From assembly GCA_020740775.1 (NCBI GenBank), contig JAHEWK010000009.1, positions 744,001 through 808,000 on the forward strand: a stretch of DNA of 64,000 bases. The letters run 5' to 3'. Shown piece by piece: positions 10,459-22,511 of this stretch (positions are counted from its first letter, which is position 1; the number at the start of each line of letters is the position of its first letter). The notes beneath the pieces are model-generated. The model made no database searches and was not told the DNA's origin. It saw only the letters and a program-made list of their open reading frames with translations. Origin of the DNA: Ilyonectria destructans (lineage: Eukaryota; Ascomycota; Sordariomycetes; Hypocreales; Nectriaceae). Both the position numbers and the translations under genes were made by a program.

Positions 10459-13183
10459 TCATTGTAATTGAAAATAAATTTGATCCGAGAATGTGTTAAG
10501 ATCAGTTGCTGAGTCGAAACGAGTCCCCAATCCCAGGGACGAGTCGCGCGTAGGACCAGCCCACTGTAGATCCATTTCATCCGCAAGGAATGTTGTATCC
10601 ACGGGAGCAAGGGTTACAGCAGTATTTATAACGTCGTCCGAGATCGTCTCGGCATGATCAACAAATGGCTCTGTCGTCATCTCGTGAATCATTCGCAGTG
10701 TTGGACGGTGAATAACGATGTTACTCAACGGTTTCCAATTTTCCTCAATGCCACTTCTCCCCGTCTCGCTCATCATTCTCGGTCGTTCCCAAGTTTCTCC
10801 AAGGGGAATTTCCCTCGCCAATATTTCAAAGACATCTCGGACGCATTCTGCTTCCGCCCACCGTTCTGCAAGTATGGCTAACGTGCTGGAGCAGGCGCGG
10901 ATGGCATCGGAAACATCAGCGGACTTGTAGGAGAGCTTCCATCTAGAGGTCGGGGTGGCGTAAAGACAGTATAGGAGAGTCACGCCGATTTGGAACTGGG
11001 TCAAGAGCTAAATACAGGTCAGGGTAAGAATTATATCGTGGAATGGGTAAGGGGCCGGGCTCGGCCACATTGTTGAGCGTTCATTGGGAGATGAATAGGG
11101 AAGAAATCGCACTCACCCCTAACCATGGCTGGGCAATCTCCTTTGCCATTTGGAACTTGCGAAATAACAGCAATGCCTGACAGCAAGCCTGGACAGACCA
11201 ATCGCCAGCTAGACCCTGTACAATGGCCCTGGTAGGCCGGTACAACATTATAATATTGTAATAATATATCATCTTGAGCCACCCCAGACTCACGTAACCC
11301 TTTTGGGACGGCTCTGATGATATTCCGGACCGTTGATTCCACTGCTTTAGCTTCTCTAACATTTTAGCCCGCCATGCAAAAGCCGTGTCAGAATGGGTGA
11401 CGAAATCTCTGCCAAGGACCGTCTCCTGGATTTCTGATTCGAGTTGACGGCTGGCTAAAACATGAATGGCTGATGATAGATTAGTTGGTGAGTTGGATCC
11501 CACGAGTTGTGATCCCGGCTGAGCAGAAGAAGCAATAGCAAGTAGTTGGTCGTCGTCAATGTTTTCAAAAATCTGCAAACGTCAACACCCAAGATCCCTC
11601 ATGAAGGATTCAACACATACTGGAACTGTAATGTGGTTATCTGGAATCGAACTCGGAAAGTCATACGAGCTACACACTGCTCGATCGATGGCGTATGCGC
11701 ACCAAAAGATCCTTCGGCGGTGCTGAATCTGAATCAATGCGTCGCTACTCACGGGCTGAGGCTCAGTTTCAGCTAGGTGTAGCTGCGACATGATGCAGAA
11801 CCGGATTGTCCAAGATGATAGTGAAATGATGTTCTCTTGTGATGGCACATGGAGAGCGTAAACAGTGAGGAGGAGAAATCCTTGTGCGCGGATAATAGGG
11901 TTGGCTGATGCGACTACGTATGGAAGGTATTTTGTAGTCGCAAGGGTATAGAATGCCTGTGTTGCAATACTCGTCAGTCTCCAAAAGAGCCGTTCGATTT
12001 AGACTGCCTACCTGAGACCGCATCTGTCCATTGATGCGGGCTTTGGTCATCATAAATGCGATCGCATAGACCTTGCGTCACAAAATCAGCAACACTTCGG
12101 AATATGCTGGGGGTGTAGAATTCATAGCATACCATGTATATGAAGAATCCCTTCCATCTCATTGATGCAGGGAGGTTATCTCTGCTGCCCCTCCAAGCCT
12201 CGGCCATTTGCAGAAACTCATGTTTGAGCAAAAGAGGGTATTGAGAATGAGCCATGTCGAAGTAGGTCTGGGTTAAGAACCTCTCCATTTCCATGTTCAA
12301 ACCCAATGCCTCCACTGTTGTGCGGTGGTCCTGTACGATAGGAAGTGCCTGATTGGAGATGCCTGAAAGAGCACCGAATAAACCGGGGCTTACATTGTCG
12401 GGAGGGGTGAATGCCAAGGGCATAGACACAGGAAGAGGAATGTCTACCTCTTGTTGAACAGGAGAGTCAAGTTGGCCGGAATAGTCTTGGTAATCATGGC
12501 TAGGAGCGAGTGAGAGCTTTTGAATGGCAATCGTTTTGTTAGCAAATGTTTCGAAATGGAACTGGGAACATAGGGTTATAGTTTCGTGTCATACCTGAAT
12601 CCCAGTCCTAGCTGCGGATATTGGCTGATCCGGAGGCTGTGCAACGTGAATGGAGTCGAATGTTTCTTGAGACTGGGTAGCGTTGATGGATTCAAGGCTC
12701 TCCTGAGGTTGTGGAACGTTGTTGTAAACGGAAATCTCTTGAGGCTGTGTGGCGTTGATATGATCGAGGCTCTCTTGAGGAATAACGGATTCCAATAGTG
12801 CAACTCGCTCCTCTAGACGTTGCACATAGCTGAATACATGTCAGCACCCTGGACGGCAACGTGTCGCTACCTTGGGAGTGGATGGACAGACTCGTGTTCT
12901 AGGGGTAGCTTTGAGGATGGCAATCTAGCAGGGGTACATTCTACTAATGGTCAGAGCCTTTGACTTAGCTAAGTGCACAAGTGGATGCTGCCATACTGGA
13001 CCCAGACTGGGTGCAATTTGTGCAAGGTCGAACCTCGGTACACTTGGAAGGCTGGTCAGAACTGTTTGCGGCCTTGGCCAGAAGTCGTAATATTGGATTC
13101 ACCTTTTGCTTTCGATGACGGCAACGTGCACACGCCAATAGCTTCGGCCTTTTGGGTGGTCCCTGTTCAACTTGGGTCGACAT
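10459..13183 (-). CDS. Zn2Cys6 transcription factor (regulator 1), 739 aa
   Basis: Nine exons: 13103-13183, 12997-13042, 12871-12943, 12595-12829, 12133-12516, 12012-12071, 11621-11956, 11117-11572, 10459-11007. The zinc cluster is complete only after splicing two short introns: C18, C21, C28, C34, C37, C45, with basic RHRKQK. A coiled-coil linker follows (YVQRLEERVALLESV), then a linker with repeated N/T-Q-P/S-QE motifs, then the fungal_trans middle-homology domain (FDMAHSQYPLLLKHEF; RRRIFWCAYAIDRAVCSSYDFPSSIPD). It is a nuclear DNA-binding activator or repressor. The C-terminal half matches regulator 2 at 23806-25843, so they are paralogues. It shares an upstream region holding seven ATCGG sites with the divergent amidotransferase gene. 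The 41-bp intron at 12830-12870 is unusually short and deserves checking. Confidence 0.85.
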
Positions 13184-13930
13184 CGTCTCAGGCCTTGTCT
13201 ATACCTTCGCCTTGTGTTAACATCAGCACCCACGCACCCCTCACAATGACAAGTTGAGCGGCAATGAAAGTTGTGGGTCCTATCTCAAGCCATGGGAAAA
13301 TTATTGGCCCGGTGCCGTCTACGAATCCGCTTCATGGCGCTATCTAACGTTGTATCGAGTGTTACAGTGGAATGTACAAAGTCTTGATCTGAATTACTGT
13401 ACTGCGTACAAAACGCTAATCTGCATTACGGTACAATCTAATCTTCAATAGGGTATAATATATTACCATATTAAGGGTTGCGGTTAGAGTAAGTATATGG
13501 ATCTTTGAGCTAGACGCTAAAGTAAATAAAAAAGGCTTAGGATATATAAAGTAATAAGATAAATACATTATTTTGGATCAGGATTTTATGCATTTCACTG
13601 TAGTGGATCGGGCTTATCATGGCATCCATCGGCGTCTGCTCCGATGGCTATCGGAGCCACCAAGTTAACGCCCGATGACCTTCCGAGCGATGGAACATGA
13701 GTCGTATCTTGAAAATATGGCTCACCAATCGGGCTTGAGTCTTCAAGGGAGCACGGATCGGGCTTGTTCAGACAAGATAGCAGATGGAGACAGTTGGCAT
13801 GACTGAATGTCGGACTCGTTTTACGATAAGGCCAAGCTATAGGGTAAGTAGAAAGAGTGTGCTTTTTCGTTTGTTTTCTGCTTCGAATTCCAGCATTGTC
13901 TACTCTTGACTGCCAAACATATCCAACATA
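13184..13930. other. divergent promoter between regulator 1 and the amidotransferase
   Basis: No gene seen. The stretch 13440-13600 is AT-rich, followed by a dense ATCGG array listed separately. Confidence 0.5.
13617..13761. promoter_or_regulatory. array of seven ATCGG/CCGAT motifs
   Basis: Sites at 13617-13621, 13628-13632, 13641-13645 (inverted), 13650-13654, 13672-13676 (inverted), 13728-13732 and 13757-13761. Three are extended to ATCGGGCTT (13617, 13728, 13757). About 0.3 would be expected by chance in 145 bp of even composition. The array lies 170-315 bp before the amidotransferase ATG and 430-580 bp before regulator 1. Use as a binding array is inferred. Confidence 0.5.
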
Positions 13931-14804
13931 ATGACCGTTCGGCACATTATTTCCGTTGCTGTTCTCAACTGTGGTTACACGTGTCCCAACATCCAAAAAG
14001 AAAGGGGCCAGTATCATGACATCTTCGCTTTATTGTTGAGGCCCGCCCTCGAGCGTCTCAATAGAGGTCCCAACTGGCCCAACGCCAAACTCAACGTCAC
14101 AGGATGGGACACGGTAAATCAAGTATATCCTCCTTCCTTAGATAGAATCGATGCCATTATCATCAGTGGGTCGCCAAACGGAGCATATCAGGACCTAGAA
14201 TGGATACGGGCACTGGATCGATACATCTCATGTAAGTTTGCACCGTGCATGTGAACGACTCGCCTGGTCATGTGCTAATTTGCCGCAAGACGTTTATCAC
14301 CAACACCCTTCGATTAAAATATACGGTTCATGTTTCGGTCATCAAATAATTTGCCAGGCGGTTTTCAGGGATCAGGGAGCTCTTGTGGCGAAGGACCCTG
14401 CTGGCTGGGAACTTGGCGTGAATACAGTGGACGTGTCGGATGAATTTGCGGACACGTTCTCGAGTCTACTCCCATCAAAATCCCTACGACTTCAGTTCTT
14501 ACACGGCGATCATGTGGCTTTTACGAACGGACGCCTCCCCAATGGTGTTCATTTAGTTGGCTCCACGGCTCATTGTCAGATTCAAGGCATATATCAACCT
14601 GGCAAGATCCTCACGTTCCAAGGGCATCCTGAATTCGACCAATTTATCAACACGGAATGCCTGAAACTCGTTGGACAGCGTGTTGGGTGGGAGGCTGAAT
14701 TCCTTGATTCTGCTATGGCAGCTGCAGCGCAAAGCGATGATGCAGCCATCGCCGCAGACATCATAGTAGCATTTTTCTCAGAACCAGATAATCATATGTT
14801 GTAA
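13931..14804 (+). CDS. class I glutamine amidotransferase (GATase1) protein, 271 aa
   Basis: Exons 13931-14231 and 14290-14804; the junction falls inside a Tyr codon (RYIS-Y-VYHQHP). The triad of GATase class I is visible: nucleophile C115 in GSCFGHQ, H213 and E215 in FQGHPEF, plus the oxyanion-region ISGSPNGAYQ. It is a stand-alone domain related to GMP-synthase-type amidotransferases (COG0518-like) and not the PuuD/peptidase C26 type by eye. Such proteins release ammonia from glutamine or cleave gamma-glutamyl amides. No signal peptide, so probably cytosolic. Its place beside amine oxidase, aminotransferase and semialdehyde dehydrogenase suggests work on a gamma-glutamyl or amide intermediate, which is inference only. 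Confidence 0.88.
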
Positions 14805-15123
14805 TGGCACTTGAGGGTTCACGAGGATTTAAACGAATTTGAACCAACTGCTGACTTACCCGATACTTGAAGTGATACTACTACCTAGTCCTGCAAAACT
14901 GCACACTTTTCTCTTCCACCGAATAAAGCACGCTCCTTATGTGGACTTATTCCTTGACTCAAGTGGCCGCAGCACCTCTTAACACTGATAATTTAAGCTA
15001 TATGTGTTCTAACTCCGATATTGCATTTAATTTAGATAAAACCATCAATTCTACAGGCTCTAGTCACTGTAGGCTGCATCAATTATGGAACACCGAAGGT
15101 GTAACACTGGCATTTCAACATAT
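14805..15123. other. convergent spacer
   Basis: 3' flanks of the amidotransferase (plus) and the aminotransferase (minus). No further coding signal or clear repeat. Confidence 0.5.
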
Positions 15124-16811
15124 CTAAACCTTCTCCTTGCATTCTATCAATATGTCCCTCATTCGCTTGATCCCTTCCACAATAACATTCTCTTCGTGAA
15201 ATGCCCAGCACAGTCTAATAGTGTTTCCGAATCCCAATTCCGATCTTTTTATACTCCCACTATCCCCTTTTACTTCGAACATTTTGCCATATGCAAATTT
15301 CAGTTCATGTTGTTCCAAAGAAATCTTCGCCAGCACCGGGGTAGGAGGCAAGCCCTTAGGCAAGGTGATGAGTAGGAAGAATCCGCCGGCAGCTTTGATG
15401 CTGTCCTGGCCGCTTTCTCCACTCGTTGTAATAGAAGATTCATTACCCAAAACAACAGTTGAATACGGTTTCCCTGTAGTGATCTGCACTCCGAGGGGTT
15501 CCAGATATTCTCGAATGGCATCGACCATGCCATAATACCGTGCCGAATAGCAGGGAATTAGCTTGTTTTGGATGTGGGCTTCCAGTGCACCCGAAGAGAG
15601 CATTTTCTCGATGAAAGTTGAAGCAAGGTGGCCAGGGTTTCCGCCTGAGCTCGTTGAGCCACTATCGACTTTTGATCAGTTACAAATTTCCTGGCTTGGT
15701 CCCAGGGTTAGACTTACGTGTTTGCCAGAAAGGTTGCGAATGCGGGTGTCCCTTCTGCCCATGATACCCTTGTTCCGGGGGCGACGATCTTGGAAAAGGA
15801 GCCATTGCTCATCGTATTTCCCCATTTGCTATCAGGATCGACCTTTCGATTTATATCCACCAGCCTGGGGGGTAGACTTAGTCTGCCTCCGTTGAGGATG
15901 ACTCCCTTATCTTCTGGCCAGGAGAGAAAGTCGTACACATCATCCGAGATGATCAGCGCGTCATATTCAATTCCCAATCGAACAAGATCATATCGGTGCT
16001 GCAAAGACATGGTCTTGCCACTGGGATTTGAAAATGTCGGTACCACGTAGATGACGTGCTTAAAGATCTTCTCATATCCATTTGCTGGTGTCTTGAGCCC
16101 CGGAGTGCCAGGCCCGCCGTTTCTAGCAAAATCCGCCTCTGCTTCGGCTAGAGCCGCTCTCAAGAAACCCAAGTCAATTCCTTCGTCGTCCTCGGGAACA
16201 CCCCGCAGTTTACCGATGAATCCACAGTCCTCGAAAACAGGGCAAGCCAGGAAGTATGTTGGCTCCACCATCCATATGCATCTGGTGTATGTTGGATCTG
16301 TGAACCGGAGGAGAGTGTTGGCGAGATTTTGTGAAGCTCCGCCAGAAATACACACACGACCCTCATCGATGGCTTGAGGATCGTTATGGTATTGGGAGCC
16401 CAACCATCGCGCCAATTCCTTTCGAAGGGGAACGTACCCCCGGTTGGGACCGTAAATCAAGGAAGCACTAGCAGTGTTGAAGTCTGTAAGAACAGAATCT
16501 GCGCCCGCATTTAGTTCCGCGGAAGGGAACAAAGAAGGAGATGGCCATCCCAACTGCAGGTTGATCTGCTTTCCTGTGGGAAGCAAAGATGTCATGACTG
16601 GGATGGGTAATTGAGACTCAACGCGAGAAAGATCGGATAAATCCAAATAGCATGCATCACGCCCGAGGGCCTGTGTTTTACAGTCCTTATAGTGGCTTGT
16701 TAATTGAACAGATACCGTCTCCGTACTAACCATCTTGGGCCTTCGGGGGCTTAAAATGCGATCGTCGAAGCTATCCATCACATCCCGATTTCTCGGACTG
16801 CATGGCGACAT
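15124..16811 (-). CDS. PLP-dependent class I/II aminotransferase, 543 aa
   Basis: Exons 15718-16811 and 15124-15661, joined through NTGSTSSGGNPGH. This is a fold-type I enzyme: YGPNRGYVPLRKELARWL near the cofactor pocket, PTFSNPSG (Asn/Pro motif), SDDVYDFLSW (Asp and Tyr contacting PLP), the Schiff-base lysine at about K341 in SNGSFSKIVAPGTRVSW, and a C-terminal NTIRLCW (substrate-binding Arg). The sequence style resembles 2-aminoadipate/YER152C-type fungal aminotransferases; the exact amino donor cannot be read from sequence. The frame is open above with a GTG at 16853, but the first ATG is 16811 (MSPCSPRN). The gene is divergent from the semialdehyde dehydrogenase with only 281 bp between the starts, so the two are probably co-expressed. 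Confidence 0.9.
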
Positions 16812-17092
16812 GATACTAATGCTGTCGGACGTTGAGCCCGATACTTGCCCCACATTGACAGTGACATCTTCAAATTCGGAGCCAGCAAGAAGAAGGTGCG
16901 ATCAAACCTGATTATGCGCTCTGATTCAATATCTTGCTGCCTTTAAGGATTGATTCTCTCAGCTAGATTGAAAGTTGTCAAAGATTTCAACAATACACAG
17001 CACTTCATTTATCTTTGAATGCAGCAAGAAAGCATTCGATAACACCTATCTCAGATTACGAAGGAAAACCCCAACTTTAACACATTGCAGCT

Positions 17093-18956
17093 ATGACCGA
17101 GCAACTGCCATTTCAGGTATGTAGGCGGAATGTGGCTCCGGAGTAAATGGGCGATGGGTGACTGGTGCTGATACTTGGGCATAGCTCCGTCGCCCCTCGC
17201 TATTCAAAGATCAATCCTGGGTCGGCGGTAACTGGGTTGAAGCGGGATCAGGAAAGCGGTTTGACGTGACAGGTTAGTAGACGATGCGAACGGACAAGGG
17301 CAAAATTGACCATTGTAGATCCCGGAACTGGAGGAAATTGGGCCTCAGCTCCAGACAACGACGCCAATGACGTTGAAGCTACCGTGCAGGCTGCCCACAA
17401 GGCGTTTCTCTTTTACCGCAAAATCAGCCCTCGTGTGCGGTCGCGGTGCCTGCTGAACTGGGGTACACTCATCCAAGAGAACAAGGATGATTTGGCCAAG
17501 ATCGTGACATACGAAACTGGAAAACCCATCGCTGAGTCTTTGGCCGAGCTTGATTATGCCCTGAATTCCACGTGGTGGTTTGCAGGTGAAGCAGACCGGA
17601 TTCAGGGAACCCTTTTCGACTCCTCAACGCCTGGAAAAAAGGTGATGACACTCAAGCAACCGATCGGTGTGGTGACCGCACTGGTCCCTTGGAACTTTCC
17701 AATCGCGTGAGTGAGCTTTGGGAGATCTGGCAACCCTAGCTAACAATTCACAGCATGGTTGTTCGAAAGGCTGGAGCTGCTCTAGCTGCTGGATGCACCA
17801 TGATCATCAAACCATCTCCAGAGACACCGTTGTCGGTACTGACTCTTGCGCTACTAGCTGAGGAAGCAGGTTTTGCGAAGGGCGTTCTGAATGTTTTGAC
17901 AACGAGCTTGAACAACACCCCTTCACTAACCGAAGCGCTTTGTCGTAATCCTCTTGTCAAGAAAGTGACATTTACCGGTTCCGTAAGATTGATTTGCACC
18001 GATTGCCAGATACTCTCCTGACATTACCCACCACAGACCAGAGTTGGAAAGCTCGTGGCAAAGATCTGCTCCGATGGGCTAAAGAAGGTCACACTGGAGC
18101 TGGGCGGAAACTGCCCCTTCATTGTCTTTGATGATGCGAATTTGAACGATGCGGCCGATGGTAAGACGGGAATGAAACGCTTCACCGCGTGGCCTTGGCT
18201 AACCTATGTGGCAGCACTCATGGGCCTTAAATGGCGAAACGCTGGTCAAGCATGCATCAGCGCTAACCGCGTATATGTCCAGTCTAGTGTATATGACACC
18301 TTTGCCGCCATAGTCAAAGAGCGAACTTCGAAGCTTGTTGTCGGTCATGGCAGCTCTGTGGCCTCAACCCTAGGCCCCGTTACCACACCGCAAAGTCTTG
18401 ATCGAGCATTGGCACAGGTGGAAGATGCCAAGAAACACGGTGCTCGGATCTTGCTAGGAGGAGAGAAACTGGCGAATAGCTCGGGATATTTCTTCAATCC
18501 GACGATCATTGCTGATGCGAAAAAGGAGATGCGCATCACGAACGAAGAAACATTTGCACCGATTTTGACTCTGTACAAATTCGAAACCGAAACAGAAGCA
18601 ATTCAGTGTGCCAATGATACTCCTGTAGGCTATTTCTGACTCGCTGATTGCAACCTTGCTGACTTGATGTGTAGATGGGCCTTGCCTCGTATGTTTTCAC
18701 CAAGAATTTGGACCGAGCTTGGAGATTGCTGGATGACCTCGAGGCTGGCATGATCGGCCTCAACACTAGTACGTGACGTCGAGATTATCACTTTTCGAAC
18801 ATATATACTGACTGCAAAGGTGCAATTACTGGTGCGGAGTCACCTTTTGGGGGTATGAAGGAATCAGGGTACGGCAAAGAGGCAGGCAAAGATGTCGCTG
18901 TGGAGGAGTACCTCGTGACAAAGGCGGTGTCCTTAGCATTAGAGAGTCGTCTATGA
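17093..18956 (+). CDS. succinate-semialdehyde-type aldehyde dehydrogenase, 497 aa
   Basis: Eight exons: 17093-17116, 17185-17272, 17319-17706, 17754-17982, 18037-18160, 18215-18624, 18675-18768, 18820-18956. It is an NAD(P)-dependent aldehyde dehydrogenase closest in style to GabD/SSADH (WVGGNWVEAGSGKRFDV; TLKQPIGVVTALVPWNFPIAM; KKVTFTGSTRVGKL). Catalytic E264 lies in LELGGN and catalytic C298 in NAGQACIS. The C-terminal PFGGMKESGYGKEAG motif is intact. It would oxidise a semialdehyde such as that from GABA or a diamine to the acid. No transit peptide is obvious: MTEQLPFQLRRPSLF is only mildly basic. It shares a 281-bp bidirectional promoter with the aminotransferase. Family certain; substrate inferred. 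Confidence 0.92.
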
Positions 18957-19814
18957 CGACATCGAAACCCACTGGATTTGTAACTTATCATCTATAAACA
19001 TGAACAACTATTGTTGATCCTATTGTTGGTGTTTTTCTTTATTACTGTTGAGCTTCTATTCCCCCCTCTGGGTATATGTGTACTAGGGCACCCTAACCTC
19101 TTGATAAACATGAACAACAAGATTACCCAGAGAGCTGTGTCAGATCCGATTAGACGCATCGCATGTACTTCCTATCTTGAACACTTGTAGAACATTTCCC
19201 TCTGATAGATGCAAGACCATCTTCCAGCAGTGGGCTGTGCCAATGTACAGCAAAGTAGTGTTATCATACCACCACAACCCGGCGATATTGGGTCATCGTA
19301 TGTGTGAGCTAAGTCTATCGAAAGGTATCTACAGGCAATTCAAGCTATTGGGAGACCTCGCCCTCCATCGCTCACCGTGATACCGAACGGTTCCCAGTTG
19401 GCGTAATCTAGACAGCCTAGGGTATTAGTGCCATAAAACCTTCTCCACTCGGCCAACCCAGACTACTTACTGATAAGACATCTCGTCAAGGACTGACTTG
19501 CGATTCAGGTGTGGGATCCACAGTCAAAACACGGATATAATTGGCCATCGGACTTTTTCGGACATCCACCCATGACGTGAGGATTGGCTGGGAACCTGAT
19601 AACGAACCTTATCTCTAATCTCGTGGCTCTTCATTCTACGCGGCGTGCTTTGAAGGGCTTGTGATCTCTTCAAAACGGAAGAGCTCATCCAGCGATGGGC
19701 GAAACCCTCCTTTTGAAGCTTTAACTACAGGGCAGATATAAAGTCCTTGTTACCCCGGAGTATTCCTACCTCCTTCTGACAAGCCACAACAAGTCAAGTA
19801 GATTCGTCTCCACA
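18957..19814. other. permease promoter region
   Basis: No gene seen. One ATCGG lies at 19547-19551 and a TATAAAG at 19737-19743, about 75 bp before the permease ATG. Confidence 0.5.
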
Positions 19815-21582
19815 ATGGCTGAGATAGACAGCAAAGAAATTGCATTGGCGTCTACTGAGCCAAACGACGTCGACATCGGCAAAGTCACCACCACCAACGA
19901 CATTGTGATTGATGATGGCGTCCGCCGTGCTCTCAAGTCGCGACATCTCCAGATGATTGCCCTCGGCGGTGTCATTGGCCCTGGAACTTTCTATGCTACT
20001 GGGTTTGCGCTGCAATACGCTGGTCCAGTTGGCTCATTGATCGGCTACATCATCATCGGTGTTGATGTCTTCTTCGTCACGCAATCCCTGGGCGAGATGG
20101 CTACTCTCTTCCCATTGACGGGTGCTTTCAACGAGTTTGCTGGACGATTTGTGGATCCTGCTCTCTCCTTTGCTCTTGGATGGAATTACTGGTATATGTG
20201 GGTCAGTAAACCTCATCCGAACCCTTACGAACCGTGGAGATGCCATACTGACATTCGCATACTAGGGAACTATCTTGGCAAATGAGTACAACGGCGCTGC
20301 ATTGATTCTAAGCTTTTGGACGGACAAGATACCTAATTACGGATGGATCTTGATCTGCTGGGTGTTCTTCATGGGGACATCTCTTCTGGGAGTTTTGGTC
20401 TATGGAGAGATGGAATTCTGGCTGGCTTCCTTCAAGTTTGCCGTGACTCTCATTTTATATCTTGTTGCAATGTAAGTTCAACCCATGCCATCAAATGTGC
20501 GCATCACTAACCAACCGCAGCCTCATCGATACTGGCGCTATTGGCGGCGAGTACATTGGCTTCCGTTATTGGAAAGACCCCGGTCCGTTTGCCAACGGCA
20601 TCAATGGATTTGGCAAGGTCCTGGTCTTGGCAGCCGTCATGTACTCGGGCACCGAAGCCGTTGCCATCACTGGCGGAGAATCTCGAAACCCCAAGAAAGA
20701 TATCCCCAAGGCCCTCAAGCAGACCTTCTGGCGTATTCTCATCGTGTACGTGGGAATGGTCTTTTTCACCGGGTTGATCGTTCCTTGGAACTCGGAGGCC
20801 TTGTTGAATGCTGGCTCCAAGTCTGCATCATCTCCCTTCACCGTGGCACTGAACGCGGCTGGATGGTCAGGGGCTGGGCATCTAATCAACGCAATCATCA
20901 TCGTCACACTTCTTTCATCAATCAATTCGGCAATTTACATCGCCAGTCGTTGCATCTTTGCTCAAGCCAAAGTCGGAAGAGCGCCAGCGTTCCTTGCAAA
21001 GACCACATCGAACGGAACCCCTATCAATGCCGTCGTGTTTACTAATTTGTTTGGCTTGATTTCACTACTCAACATCTCCGAGAATGCTGGCAATGTCTTC
21101 AACTACTTGCTGTCTATTTCGGGCTCTGCTGCATTCATCGCATGGGCATTTATCGGCTTGACACACGCTCGTTTCCGTGCCGCGGTGGATGCCCAGAATA
21201 TGCCTGTTTCATCGCTCCCCTTCAAATCGTGGGGGTATCCATATGTACCTTGGATCATATTTGGCGCCAATATCTTCCTCGTTATTATTTCCGGTTACAC
21301 CACGCTTTTGACTCCGTTTGACGTCAAGGGCTTTGTGTTCTCTTACCTTGTCATTCCTCTCTTCATTATCTTATATGTTGGGTGGAAGGTATACCACAGT
21401 AAGTTCTTCCCTTCCGAATCTCTATACAGTTCTTGCTAACTTTGAAACTTTAAGAAACGAAGTGGGTTAATCCTGCTGAAGCAGATATTACCAGTGGACG
21501 AAGGGAATGGCTGGGAAGCTCAGATGAAGAAGTGCCACGTCGTGACCTGTTCGCGAGGGTAAAGAATGTCGTTGTCGGTTAG
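19815..21582 (+). CDS. amino-acid/GABA-type permease (APC superfamily), 532 aa
   Basis: Exons 19815-20201, 20266-20471, 20521-21398 and 21455-21582. A YAT-type fungal amino-acid permease of normal length with about 12 hydrophobic spans. The family signature opens TM1 (RHLQMIALGGVIGPGTFYATG), followed by GEMATLFPLTGAFNEFAGRFVDPALSFALGWNYWYMW and YSGTEAVAITGGESRNPKKDIPKALKQ. Both termini are hydrophilic and cytosolic. It imports amino acids or GABA-like compounds across the plasma membrane. Its position just after the semialdehyde dehydrogenase suggests uptake of the nitrogenous substrate of the cluster. Exact specificity cannot be read from sequence. Confidence 0.93.
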
Positions 21583-22511
21583 GATGTTCGAGAGAGGTCT
21601 TTCTTTCTTACTGCTTCCCATAGGCAGTCGTTTCCCTTTTTTATCTAGTTAAATGATCGTCGCCGAATAATTCCAGTACGTTCAGTAACAAGGGTGCACA
21701 ATTACAATTTGTTATTTTTGCCTTGTTTTAATCTACTTGGAGAAAATAGAGCGCCTTGCATTTGATGGCATTGAAGAAATCTGAAACAAACCACAATAGG
21801 AAACATAAAACGATGGATAGCAGATGCGCTGGTAGTGCGGATAGTTGCGTAAGTCCACTCCATACTCCCTATTAAACGGAAGCAGCCCTTAGCTTAGGTT
21901 ATTCCAGATAAATGCAATCAGTATTCATGAATTAATACCGCCATTAGAAGTAGCAATCTACGCGGATGCGTCTATTTCCAGCTACTTGCAGAATAGCACT
22001 AGGATGAAGAGTGATAGAAAGACGACCGCCCCGTATCCCTGCCCCCTCCAAAATCTCATCGGAATGTAGGCCGAAAGATCCCCGCCCCGCCCCGGCCGAT
22101 CCCCTTATCGTTGAAAGTATCGGCGCTGGTTTGCGATCGGTTTCTTGAGGCCGATGCCCTTTGCTATTGCACTAATTCCTTATCTACTAAGCTGAACAAA
22201 GACCTTTGCCGACGCTAGGCCTGAAAGCTTTAGGAGCATGGGTAGTGTAGGCCAACAAACATCATTACATCGGAGGAGAGTGACGTACTGCCCATTCCTC
22301 ACTAACCGTCGTATTTGACTGAAATTGGGGGATTTATTGTCTTCCTCTCTTACCTTTCTTTTTCCTTTAATATCTTTCATCCCCATTATCTCACCAGACT
22401 TCCATCTTGCATTGATTGTTTAAGATAACAGTTTTGCCCAGCATCACATCTCAATATTCCTAAAGCCCACTTGTTTTATTCCAAGTCTTCCACGTTTGAA
22501 TCATCTGCAAA
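21583..22511. other. intergenic region with ATCGG array before the NTF2-like gene
   Basis: Mostly featureless, apart from a C-rich block (22025-22095) and the array at 22058-22155 listed separately. Confidence 0.5.
22058..22155. promoter_or_regulatory. array of five ATCGG/CCGAT motifs
   Basis: Sites at 22058-22062, 22096-22100 (inverted), 22119-22123, 22136-22140 and 22151-22155 (inverted), 360-450 bp before the NTF2-like start. This is the same pentamer that is arrayed at 13617-13761. A regulatory role is inferred. Confidence 0.45.
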
